From assembly GCF_014132355.1 (NCBI RefSeq), contig NZ_BLZO01000084.1:1-55724 (forward strand): DNA of 55,724 nt. Reading direction: 5' to 3'. The translations under genes were made by a program, and so were the position numbers. Shown piece by piece: positions 47,420-55,724 of this stretch. Source of the stretch: Okeania sp. KiyG1. Lineage in GTDB: Bacteria; Cyanobacteriota; Cyanobacteriia; Cyanobacteriales; Microcoleaceae. Under the pieces are notes generated by a model, which was given only the letters and a program-made list of their open reading frames with translations, was not told the origin of the DNA and searched no databases. Within the stretch, counting starts at the first letter, position 1, and each line of letters begins with the position of its first letter.

Positions 47420-47956
47420 ATGCCACAAGAATTTATCGTATATGCTTGCCCAGTAGGCAAACTAAATAATCAACTAGAACAATATTTCACCACTACTCGT
47501 GCAGAATGTAGCGAAAATGCTGCACATAAATATATGCCCCACTGCACCTTAACAGGTTTTTTTCACGACCAATTAACCGCAGTTCCAATATATATTCAAG
47601 CTTTAGATACTGCCTTAAAAAATGCTCGTCATAACAGCCCATCCCCACCTATAGTTGTTGTAAATATGGAGTTAAAAACAGACTTTCATTATCTCCAATT
47701 AAAATCAATTTGGCTAGAAAAATTAATTTCTAATTTTGCCGATATTGCCAATTCAACAACTCGTATTGATGAATTACGCCTCAAAAATAATTTACATCTC
47801 AGTTTAGCCTACAAATTCCCATCAGAACAACAACAAACACTAGCAAAAATAGCAAAAAAAATTATCAATCCCCAAGCAGAAGTATCATGGGAATTACGAT
47901 TTTATGAACGCTACCCCAATAACTCTTGGACTTGTCATCAATCTTGGAAACTCTAG
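47420..47956 (+). CDS. 2H phosphoesterase-like protein
   Basis: A 178-aa protein with two HxT/S motifs of the 2H superfamily: H41-C-T43 in MPHCTLTGFF and H126-L-S128 in NLHLSLAY. Members of this fold (LigT, cyclic phosphodiesterases, 2'-5' RNA ligases) act on 2',3'-cyclic or 2'-5' phosphate bonds. Cyanobacterial substrates are unknown. The protein is short and soluble and probably monocistronic. Confidence 0.78.
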   Translation: MPQEFIVYACPVGKLNNQLEQYFTTTRAECSENAAHKYMPHCTLTGFFHDQLTAVPIYIQALDTALKNARHNSPSPPIVVVNMELKTDFHYLQLKSIWLEKLISNFADIANSTTRIDELRLKNNLHLSLAYKFPSEQQQTLAKIAKKIINPQAEVSWELRFYERYPNNSWTCHQSWKL

Positions 47957-48415
47957 TCATTTCAGTTATCAGTTAGCCTCCTATGGTCGTAACTGCGTTA
48001 ACAGTTATCAGTTATCAGTACCTTCTGCTGTTAGTTCCGCATTCCGGACCGAAAGCAGGAGGCTACGAAAATACGGAATATTCTTAGGACTTACGCAGAT
48101 ACGCTATATATAGCGCTCAAAACTATTGTCCAATAGTACTTTAACTCTATAAATAGTGCCTTTGCGTAAGTCCTGATTCTTTTTCTCTTAGGAGCAATGT
48201 AAGAATAAGTTGTACAAATTTTATCTGGGATAAATTGTGAAATATAGCTTTCATTAAAAAAACTGTTCAAGTTATTTTTACACGACTACTTAGTCTCATA
48301 GATATGGCGAGGAGACCATCGACCAAGAGAAAAGAAATAATATTTCCTTATATTCAATTCCGTAACGATTAAAACCCGAGGTAATTATCAATTATCCATT
48401 ATCAATTATCCATTA
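47957..48415. other. Intergenic with MITE and repeat words
   Basis: Contains TATCAGT words near 47965 and 48003-48020, the 89-bp MITE copy 2 (48086-48174), and an AATTATCCATTATC run just before the transporter start. Confidence 0.6.
48086..48174. repeat. 89-bp MITE-like palindromic repeat, copy 2
   Basis: Outer arms AGGACTTACGCAGATACGC and GCCTTTGCGTAAGTCCT, centre ACTATTGTCCAATAGTA. Same length and layout as 10869-10957. Confidence 0.85.
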
Positions 48416-49452
48416 ATGAAAAATATCTCCAACCTTTGGCAAAAAATACCCGGACAAATTTACTTACTATTAGCGATCGTTATTTTCGGTGCTTCTAACG
48501 CAATTACAAAACAATTAACAGAAATTGGTGCCGAAAAATTTCCTGGCGAAAATCCCATTTCATTTTGTAATGTTTTATTTGTGGGAAATATCTGCGCCTT
48601 ATTAATTTTAATTATTATCTATAGAAAACAACTAAATCTACGTTATTTTCAACAATTTTCAAGTCAAGATTGGGCAAGTATGTTAGCCGTTGCATTCCTA
48701 GCTGGCGCTCTATCTCCTGCTGCCTCATTTGAAGCACTTTCTCGCACAATGGTTAACAATGTAATATTAATCGGACGTATTGAACCACCCTTAACTTTAG
48801 CATTAGCTATTTTTTTACTAGGAGAAAAAGTTAATCGGTGGAAAATTACTGGAGCAATTATTTCATTTGCCGGAGTTATTCTAATTATAGTTTTGCAAAA
48901 TTTTGGGCAAAACTCAGTTGATTCTACAAATATGATATCTATCAGTTCAGGAGAAATTTTAGCAGCAATTGGAGCGATAGGTGCGGCAATTTCTAATACT
49001 ATTAGCAAAGCACGTCTTCATCGAATTCCCGTAGGATTTTTTAATATTATTCGTAATGGTTTTGGAAGTTTTATCTTCTTTATAACTGCATTATATTTTT
49101 ATGGCAGCGGTCATTTTATGGAACTATTTTCACCTTTTTTATGGCAATGGATGTTAATTTATAGTGCAGTTATTATCGTAATAGGTCAAATTCTGTGGTT
49201 AAAAGGATTAAGTAAAACCAGTAGTTCTGATGCTTCTATTGCCAGTGCATTTAATCCCATTGCTGGAGTCATAGCAGCCTATTTAATTTTAGGAGAAAAA
49301 CCCATCGCTGCTCACTATATCGGGGAGCTATTATTTTAGTTGGAATTATCTTGAGCCAAGTCGGGAATAAAAACGAAACTGCTATTAATCAACTTACTGA
49401 AAGAGTTCATCCTCAGCAAAGAGAAACAGGTTTAGGATTTAAAGGTTTTTAA
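48416..49452 (+). pseudogene. EamA/DMT-family transporter, C-terminal frameshift
   Basis: The first frame (48416-49339) encodes about ten membrane helices in two EamA repeats (for example IYLLLAIVIFGASNAITKQL, LALAIFLLGEKVNRWKITGAIISFAGVILII, AGVIAAYLILGEKPIAAHYIG). A single-base change near 49322 ends it at GELLF. The other frame continues AIILVGIILSQVGNKNETAINQLTERVHPQQRETGLGFKGF to 49452. Only the last helix is affected, so the truncated protein might work. A sequencing error is also possible. Confidence 0.82.
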
Positions 49453-49457
49453 CTATA

Positions 49458-50457
49458 GTCAGAATTTAGAATTCAGAATTGAGAATTTAGAATTTAGAAT
49501 TCAGGAGAAAATAATAGTAGTCAGAATTTAGAATTCAGAATTCAGAATTTAGAATTTAGAATTCAGGAGAAAATAATAGTAGTCAGAATTTAGAATTGAG
49601 AATTGAGAATTTAGAATTTAGAATTCAGGAGAAAATAATAGTAGTCAGAATTTAGAATTTAGAATTCAGAATTGAGAATTTAGAATTCAGGAGAAAATAA
49701 TAGTAGTCAGAATTGAGAATTTAGAATTCAGGAGAAAATAATAGTAGTCAGAATTTAGAATTGAGAATTGAGAATTGAGAATTTAGAATTCAGGAGAAAA
49801 TAATAGTAGTCAGAATTTAGAATTCAGAATTCAGAATTGAGAATTTAGAATTTAGAATTCAGGAGAAAATAATAGTAGTCAGAATTTAGAATTTAGAATT
49901 GAGAATTTAGAATTTAGAATTCAGGAGAAAATAATAGTAGTCAGAATTTAGAATTCAGAATTCAGAATTGAGAATTCAGGAGAAAATAATAGTAGTCAGA
50001 ATTTAGAATTTAGAATTCAGAATTGAGAATTTAGAATTCAGGAGAAAATAATAGTAGTCAGAATTTAGAATTCAGAATTCAGAATTTAGAATTTAGAATT
50101 TAGAATTCAGGAGAAAATAATAGTAGTCAGAATTTAGAATTTAGAATTCAGAATTGAGAATTTAGAATTCAGGAGAAAATAATAGTAGTCAGAATTTAGA
50201 ATTCAGAATTCAGAATTTAGAATTTAGAATTTAGAATTCAGGAGAAAATAATAGTAGTCAGAATTTAGAATTTAGAATTCAGAATTGAGAATTTAGAATT
50301 CAGAATTGAGAATTTAGAATTCAGGAGAAAATAATAGTAGTCAGAATTTAGAATTTAGGATTCAGAATTGAGAATTTAGAATTCAGGAGAAAATAATAGT
50401 AGTCAGAATTTAGAATTCAGAATTCAGAATTGAGAATTTAGAATTCAGGAGAAAATA
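49458..50457. repeat. Tandem array of about 16 units built on AGAATT words
   Basis: Each unit is a variable run of TTAGAATT, CAGAATT and GAGAATT heptamers followed by the constant CAGGAGAAAATAATAGTAGT. Unit length varies from about 41 to 81 bp. There are no unique spacers, so it is not a CRISPR. It contains no open frame and directly abuts a MITE. Confidence 0.92.
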
Positions 50458-50458
50458 A

Positions 50459-50684
<226 letters not shown>

Positions 50685-50968
50685 ATAGTAGTCAGAATTT
50701 AGAATTCAGAATTCAGATGTGTCCGGTGTCTCCGATGTGTCCGGTGTGTAGCGCCGAAATCATCCCAGTATTCAGCAACGCCCTTTTTTTTAGCCTGCTC
50801 TACTTATATAAGCTATTCTTACTGACTCCTAACTCCTGACTCCTGACTCCTATTCATCTTATCTCCCGTTTGACTTTAAATAATAGACTTTTGACTTAAT
50901 GACCAATACTCCTCTGAATTTGATACTCTAACTAAAATGGTCTATGGTCTTGGGAATAGGTAAAAGTA

Positions 50969-52132
50969 GTGGATATATATATTGGACGTGGAAAAACAGC
51001 TCGCAGAGCTTACGGAATCGATGAAATTGCCCTAGTTCCTGGGGGACGAACACTCGATCCAAGTTTAGCAGACACTAGATGGAACATCGGTGGCATTGAA
51101 AGAGAAATTCCCATTATTGCCAGCGCAATGGATGGAGTAATTGATGTCAAAATGGCCGTTCTATTATCTGAGTTAGGAGCTATGGGAGTTCTCAACTTAG
51201 AAGGTATTCAAACTCGCTATGCTGACCCAGCGCCAATATTAGAAAAAATTAGCTCTGTGGGTAAAGATGAATTTGTGGGTTTAATGCAAGAGCTTTATGC
51301 CGCTCCAATTCAACCAGAATTAATTTCTCAGAGAATTAAGGAAATAAAAAGTCAAGGTGGCATTGCAGCAGTAAGCTTCACCCCTGCGGGAGCACTGAAA
51401 TATGGAAAAGTAGTCGCTGATACTGGAGCAGACTTATTTTTTGTCCAGGCCACAGTTGTTTCCACTGCATTTCTTTCGCCTGAGTCAGTGGAAAACCTGG
51501 ATTTGGTTAAGCTTTGTCAAGAAATGCCTATGCCTGTGGTTTTAGGTAATTGTGTTACTTATGAAGTGGCCTTAAATTTAATGAAAGTAGGAGCTGCAGG
51601 GGTGCTAGTAGGTATTGGCCCTGGTGCTGCTTGTACATCTCGTGGTGTTTTAGGTGTAGGAGTTCCTCAAGCTACTGCTGTAGCTGACTGTGCAGCAGCA
51701 CGAAATGATTATTACCAAGAAACGGGGAATTATGTCCCAGTTATTGCGGACGGGGGCTTAATTACTGGGGGAGATATTTGTAAATGTATTGCTTGTGGCG
51801 CTGATGGGGTGATGATTGGTTCCCCTATAGCTAGGGCCGCAGAAGCACCTGGGCGTGACTACCATTGGGGTATGGCTACTCCTAGTCCCGTTTTGCCACG
51901 AGGTACTCGGATCAAGGTTGGTACTACTGGTACCATCAAACAAATTCTGCGTGGTCCAGCACTATTGGACGATGGTACACATAATTTATTGGGCGCTCTC
52001 AAAACGAGCATGGGCACTTTGGGAGCTAAAAATTTGAAAGAAATGCAGGAGGTTGAGGTAGTTATTGCTCCCTCATTGTTGACTGAGGGTAAGGTTTATC
52101 AAAAAGCTCAACAATTAGGTATGGGCAAGTAA
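50969..52132 (+). CDS. guaB3: GuaB3-type IMP dehydrogenase family protein
   Basis: A 387-aa TIM-barrel of the IMPDH/GMPR family without CBS domains, as in cyanobacterial GuaB3. It starts with GTG at 50969: MDIYIGRGKTARRAYGIDEIALVPGGRTLDPS. The NAD/substrate barrel includes VIADGGLITGGDICKCIACGADGVMIGSP. The catalytic loop is GIGPGAACTSRGVLGV with Cys222. Cyanobacterial GuaB3 has been reported to act as an unusual IMP dehydrogenase, converting IMP to XMP in GTP synthesis. It is monocistronic. The sequence is complete and more conserved than its surroundings. Confidence 0.95.
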   Translation: MDIYIGRGKTARRAYGIDEIALVPGGRTLDPSLADTRWNIGGIEREIPIIASAMDGVIDVKMAVLLSELGAMGVLNLEGIQTRYADPAPILEKISSVGKDEFVGLMQELYAAPIQPELISQRIKEIKSQGGIAAVSFTPAGALKYGKVVADTGADLFFVQATVVSTAFLSPESVENLDLVKLCQEMPMPVVLGNCVTYEVALNLMKVGAAGVLVGIGPGAACTSRGVLGVGVPQATAVADCAAARNDYYQETGNYVPVIADGGLITGGDICKCIACGADGVMIGSPIARAAEAPGRDYHWGMATPSPVLPRGTRIKVGTTGTIKQILRGPALLDDGTHNLLGALKTSMGTLGAKNLKEMQEVEVVIAPSLLTEGKVYQKAQQLGMGK

Positions 52133-52135
52133 ATT

Positions 52136-52420
52136 TACCGAAAAGCGACGTTGAAGGCCCCCGTGTTTTAACCGGGAGATGAAAACAAGGGAGTCGTTTA
52201 GACTAGACAACTTTAGTTGTCCTGCGCTATTTTTGCTAACAAAAAGTAAGCAGAACGCTAGGTATTGGTCTTAGCCGACTGCGTAGGGGCACAATGACAT
52301 CGTCCCCAAAGAATATATCTTTGGTCAGCGCTCGAATAGACGAAGCAACACAAATTTATCCTGTTGCCTAGTATCTACTTAGAATCCCCGTGGCTCTAGT
52401 CCGGGGAATAGTCAATCTAG
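52136..52420 (+). ncRNA. Orphan IS605 omega-RNA/right-end-like region
   Basis: No coding frame. The hairpin AATCCCCGTGG...CCGGGG followed by AATAGTCAA (52383-52416) matches that after tnpB copy 1 (1376-1409). Upstream are further paired segments: CAACTTTAGTTG (52209-52220), and CCCCAAAGAATATATCTTTGG (52302-52322, two arms). It looks like the omega-RNA part of an IS605 element whose tnpB has been lost. Confidence 0.5.
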
Positions 52421-53379
52421 TATTATCTGAAAAGAAATGCTGGTATTATCTGAAAAGAAATGTCAGAATAGAAATAGCGGAGATGCATGTTTCCGTTCAC
52501 TCCTCACACCACACTCCGCCCAAGCTCAAAAAGTTTGGGCGGTTTCTTATGGCCATTCCATGAGCGAGTGACCACTTGAGGCTTGATAGGACAAAATTTT
52601 TTTGGTAGTGACTAGGGTATCACAGATTCGGCATAAGCTACTCAGTTAATTGCTTCATTGTGTATATCACATTTATCGTGCAAATCAAGTAAGGTACACA
52701 CAAATTATAGTTACCGAAAAGCTGGGCCAAAAGCCTCGCCATTTCAGGGCGACTTTGTGTTAAGCTAGGACTGGTTGCAGTACCCGACTCCCTACTCCGT
52801 AGGCTAGATAAATTATCTAGAGGCCAAGAGTCCAAGAAGGTCAAAACTAAGAACCTGTGGTGGCGAAAGCACAGTCAAATTTTGCGTAAGTACTTTTGAA
52901 TGTAAAATGTTATATGATAATTTGTTAACCTTGATACCAGTTTATACTATACTCTTTTATAGATACATTGGTAGGATTAAAACCTACCATATTTTTCAGG
53001 ATTTTATCTTAAATTTTTCCCAAATATTTAAACTAAAATAAATTTAGTGTTTTATGGGAAAAGTTAACTTGCTACAATCAAAAAACACCAAATTAAAATA
53101 AAGGTGTTTTGAAACAGATGTAACTGGCAACTGATGAACTGTATAAAAAAAATTGAGTTGCACTAAGCCTAGTAAATAGGCACACCTTTGCGGTCAGGCA
53201 GACCGTGGCTTGGACTAGCAACCAAGTCTGGAAAGCTTTTGAAGCCAGTCTGGCTGATATACTTGGGAGAAATTCTCGGCTTTCGTTAGTACCAAGTTAA
53301 GTTTAGTCAAGAGGCAATCTGAAAGAAGCAAGAATTCTACGCCATACCATAAAGATTAATATTGAAGGATTAGTAAAGA
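52421..53379. other. Intergenic before trxA
   Basis: Includes a duplicated TGGTATTATCTGAAAAGAAATG (52441-52461, preceded by a partial copy), an IS605-like left end (52706-52756, GCCTCGCCATTTCAGGGCGACTTT), and a structured block at 53150-53330. The trxA promoter must lie near 53300. Confidence 0.5.
53150..53330 (+). ncRNA. Possible structured RNA upstream of trxA
   Basis: Successive short stems are visible: CCTAGTAAATAGG, GGTCAGGCAGACC, and TTGGACTAGCAACCAA. The block is GC-richer than its flanks and ends about 50 nt before the trxA start. It could be a 5' leader, or a fragment of a mobile-element RNA (GAAAGAAGCAAGAATTCTA near 53320-53338 recalls IS605 ends). No known riboswitch class was recognised. 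Confidence 0.3.
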
Positions 53380-53712
53380 ATGACAGCAGCAACTCCAGTC
53401 ACCGATAGCAGTTTTCAGCAAGAAGTGCTTAACAGTAACGTTCCAGTTTTAGTAGATTTCTGGGCACCTTGGTGCGGGCCATGTCGGATGGTGGCTCCTG
53501 TAGTTGAAGAAATTGCAGATCAATACAAAGAAAAAATAAAAGTAGTTAAAGTAAATACGGACGAAAATCCTAATGTAGCAAGTCAGTACGGCATTCGCAG
53601 TATTCCTACCTTGATGATTTTTAAGGGAGGCCAAAGAGTTGATATGGTGGTTGGAGCTGTTCCTAAAACTACATTGGCTCAAACTTTAGAAAAGTATGTG
53701 GATAATGATTGA
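53380..53712 (+). CDS. trxA: Thioredoxin
   Basis: A 110-aa classical thioredoxin. The redox site WCGPC is at 31-35, the buried Asp is D26 in VLVDFWAP, and the cis-proline is P76 in [10 protein letters not shown]. The C-terminal helix is intact. It reduces disulfides of target proteins in the cytosol, itself reduced by ferredoxin- or NADPH-thioredoxin reductase. The start ATG follows GAAGGA at 53364-53369. Complete and typical of the m-type. Confidence 0.98.
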   Translation: MTAATPVTDSSFQQEVLNSNVPVLVDFWAPWCGPCRMVAPVVEEIADQYKEKIKVVKVNTDENPNVASQYGIRSIPTLMIFKGGQRVDMVVGAVPKTTLAQTLEKYVDND

Positions 53713-54055
53713 GAACTTTTGAAACAGATATGTAGAAAGTTGTAGAAAACTGTTTGTGTCCATAAATTTTTAGAACTAATTAAGATACACTGAACATTTG
53801 ATGAAGTGTCTCTAGAACAACAGAAAAAACGACCATTACTGAGATATTTTTATGTTTAGAAGCAGAAAGTAATTCTCAGTTATACTTTCAATTAGAGCAT
53901 TATGCTCCGTAAAGTTTCTAGTGAACTAATATCAATAATTAAACTGTTTTCTTTCTACAGTCTTAGTTCTCAAGCAAGTAAGGTAGAATTAACCTATTTT
54001 ATGACTTAGCCGAGATTCTCAGTGGTCTCGGAAATTTTGTATATTTATAAATTAA
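53713..54055. other. Intergenic, nothing recognised
   Basis: AT-rich. No gene, repeat or clear terminator hairpin that I can support. Confidence 0.5.
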
Positions 54056-54330
54056 GTAAGCCCCAACTTTGATGTCGGCAAGGGGTCTGCCGTTATACGA
54101 ATGTTAACGGGAGGGGAATTGCCGACAAACAAATAAACTGCGAAGCATCCGCCCGACAGGAGTTTCACCCCTAAAAGCATTGAGTCTATGGGACAAACCT
54201 TGTTCCTATTTGCATTCATTGGTATTATCCAAAATTTTGGGATACTTGGGAATAAATTCCCACAACTTGTTTTCATCCAAGGGCTAAAGCCACTTGGCTT
54301 TCAACTGCACAGTTTTTTTGTAAATTGTTA
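54056..54330 (-). ncRNA. Probable omega-RNA/right-end region of the IS605 element
   Basis: Lies directly downstream of tnpB on the minus strand. Paired segments are visible: AAAGCCAAGTGGCTTT (54285-54300) and GGGAATTTATTCCC (54241-54254). It extends to TTACTTAAT near 54055. The assignment rests on position. Confidence 0.45.
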
Positions 54331-54392
54331 CTTAACTTACTCCTAAAACCGTTCAAATAAATCTGGACATATCTACCAATAAGTAGTCATAT

Positions 54393-55606
54393 CTAGACAA
54401 ATTCATTCTTAGTCCATAATTTCAGAACTAAAGGCATAAACGGCAATGCCTCTATCCCATCCATAAAGTTTGGGATTACTTTTCTTGCTATGTTCAAACT
54501 TCCATTAGTATCAGCATTGATTGTTTTACCAGCAGAAGCCTTGTATAAACCTCTGTTGGTTCTTCTCCCACTAAAGGTATGCTTGCTATTAGGCTTGTAT
54601 TTAGGCAATGTATCACCGTCTAAAGCACTTGCCTTACTGGTATAGGACTCTTCCGTTACAATAACTTGAATCCCTGCTAGTTCGCCTTTATAAATCAACA
54701 TATTGATTAATTTTGAATGAGGTATTTTAGTGAACTGCTGATTATTTCGTTTACCTATTTTTATGCTTTGTTTCCAACCTTGGTTGTTGCCTATTACCAA
54801 GGTTGTTATGTCATTAGCAATGCACCAATTAATGACTCTACGGCTTGCTGTGTGCAGGTAATTATCAATTCGGTTGTCACGCTTGCTATTGAGTTCTTTT
54901 ATCTGTCTGCATGCCTCTTTTGATTGGGCTTTAGAGAGTCTTTTGTTGAAAAATTGATTGATACTTTTTAACGGTCTACCATTAACCAACAGAGGTTTCA
55001 ATCCTGGTCGGTTTGAAGTTACAGCCATTAAATTAGTTAGTCCTAAATCAACTCCAGCAGCGTACTGAGACTGCTTTTTATCAACATCTGGGACAGTGTA
55101 AACAACCTCGATAACGTAACAGTTAAGTCTTGGAACAATGCGAACCTGATTAATGTTAGTAGCTTTGCTGGAGAACTCAATATTGGATTGAGACAGTTTA
55201 ACAATTCCTTTTTTTAACAATGGTTTTGACAGAGCATCTGAAGGATATATAACAGTATTTCTCCCGTGTTCTTTATGCTTATACTTAGGGATTTTAGGCT
55301 TACCTAAATATTTGCCAGGATACTTTGACCAGTCCTTAAGTGCTGCTTTCCAGCCCTTCCAAGCCTCCGAAACTCGTCTAACTATTTGCTTACTTACTTT
55401 TGTTGGTAAGTATCTAAAATCGCTTCATGATTCTTGGTTTGATGGTAAATATCTATTGAGTTGTAATACTTACCTTCAGCAAAAAAGTATTGTCTTTGAG
55501 TGTAATTAGCTGCATTGTACAAGTGTTTTGATTGCAATGCTAGATAATCACATTCTTTCCAAAACTTATGCTGTCTATTGATTGTATGCTTTTCTACTAA
55601 TTGCAT
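54393..55606 (-). pseudogene. tnpB: tnpB (copy 3), frameshifted
   Basis: The N-terminal frame (55606-55394) reads MQLVEKHTINRQHKFWKECDYLALQSKHLYNAANYTQRQYFF. A frameshift near 55415 leads into LPTKVSKQIVRRVSEAWKGWKAALKDW, which continues in frame through KYPGKYLGKPKIPKYKHKEHGRNTVIYPS. Then come AAGVDLGLTNLMAVTSN (first RuvC Asp), TLVIGNNQGWKQ, VIVTEESYTSKASALDGD and KTINADTNGSLNIARK (third RuvC Asp). It lacks the CxxC zinc finger, as in the SYTSKAS subgroup. A single lesion makes it the least decayed tnpB here. Confidence 0.87.
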
Positions 55607-55724
55607 TGTTCGACCTCCAATGCTTGACTACTTCTTTAATATATCCCCATATCTACCTATTTGTCAACTAAATGGGTAGATTCCCATCCGGATTTTGTAC
55701 AGCTTTGGTCATATTATCTATAAG
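55607..55724. other. IS605 left-end region, window edge
   Basis: AT-rich sequence upstream of tnpB copy 3. A GGAGGT ribosome binding site lies at 55612-55617 (minus strand). The element's left end probably falls within or just beyond the window. Confidence 0.4.

Noticed and set aside
49458-50457. CRISPR array
   Set aside because: The variable parts are permutations of three AGAATT-based words, not unique spacers. No cas genes are present.
52638-52844. 68-aa minus-strand gene
   Set aside because: It covers an IS605-like end and stem sequences, with no coding signature.

Overview
The window is cyanobacterial chromosome. The evidence is many HIP1 octamers (GCGATCGC), GUN4 domains, a GuaB3-type IMP dehydrogenase, two PatA-like PATAN-REC regulators, DUF1822, CHAT-TPR and a kinase-GUN4 fusion. 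Low coding density, many decayed genes, long tandem repeats, MITEs and an ORF-less group II intron recall large-genome filamentous marine Oscillatoriales (Trichodesmium/Okeania/Moorena-like). The genus is inference. I saw no rRNA, tRNA or CRISPR array.

Region 1 (0-6.4 kb): a dead IS200/IS605 tnpB, an intact MDR oxidoreductase, and a second oxidoreductase gene broken by nested insertions. An IS605-type tnpB sits in the oxidoreductase. A group II intron sits precisely in frame in that tnpB. An ISH3-like IS with perfect 37-bp inverted repeats and a 5-bp target duplication sits in the intron. The tnpB also carries three in-frame copies of a 21-bp dispersed repeat.

Region 2 (6.5-17.8 kb): a GUN4 protein and an accessory island. 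A five-gene operon at 11978-15067 (two small membrane proteins, an unknown protein, a paralogue of one of them, and a classic-clade AAA+ ATPase) is the best candidate for an undescribed system. A divergent HTH gene lies beside it. Directly repeated, mostly decayed toxin-antitoxin cassettes (VapBC, TumAE, MazEF) flank it on both sides.

Region 3 (18-28 kb): metH, a truncated HstK-type kinase, a divergent split TnpB-like gene, phzF, and a zinc-ribbon/kinase/GUN4 gene disrupted by a 164-bp MITE with a TA duplication.

Region 4 (28-44 kb), all on the minus strand: two TPR paralogues, a 13-copy tandem repeat of about 175 bp, DUF1822, a sigma/HTH-like regulator, a subtilisin-like protease, and a secreted TPR-CHAT protein whose catalytic His and Cys are both replaced.

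Region 5 (44-56 kb), plus strand: two PATAN-REC regulators, a 2H phosphoesterase, a frameshifted EamA transporter, a second tandem-repeat array followed by nested MITEs, guaB3, an orphan IS605 omega-RNA-like end, trxA, and a decayed tnpB running to the window edge.
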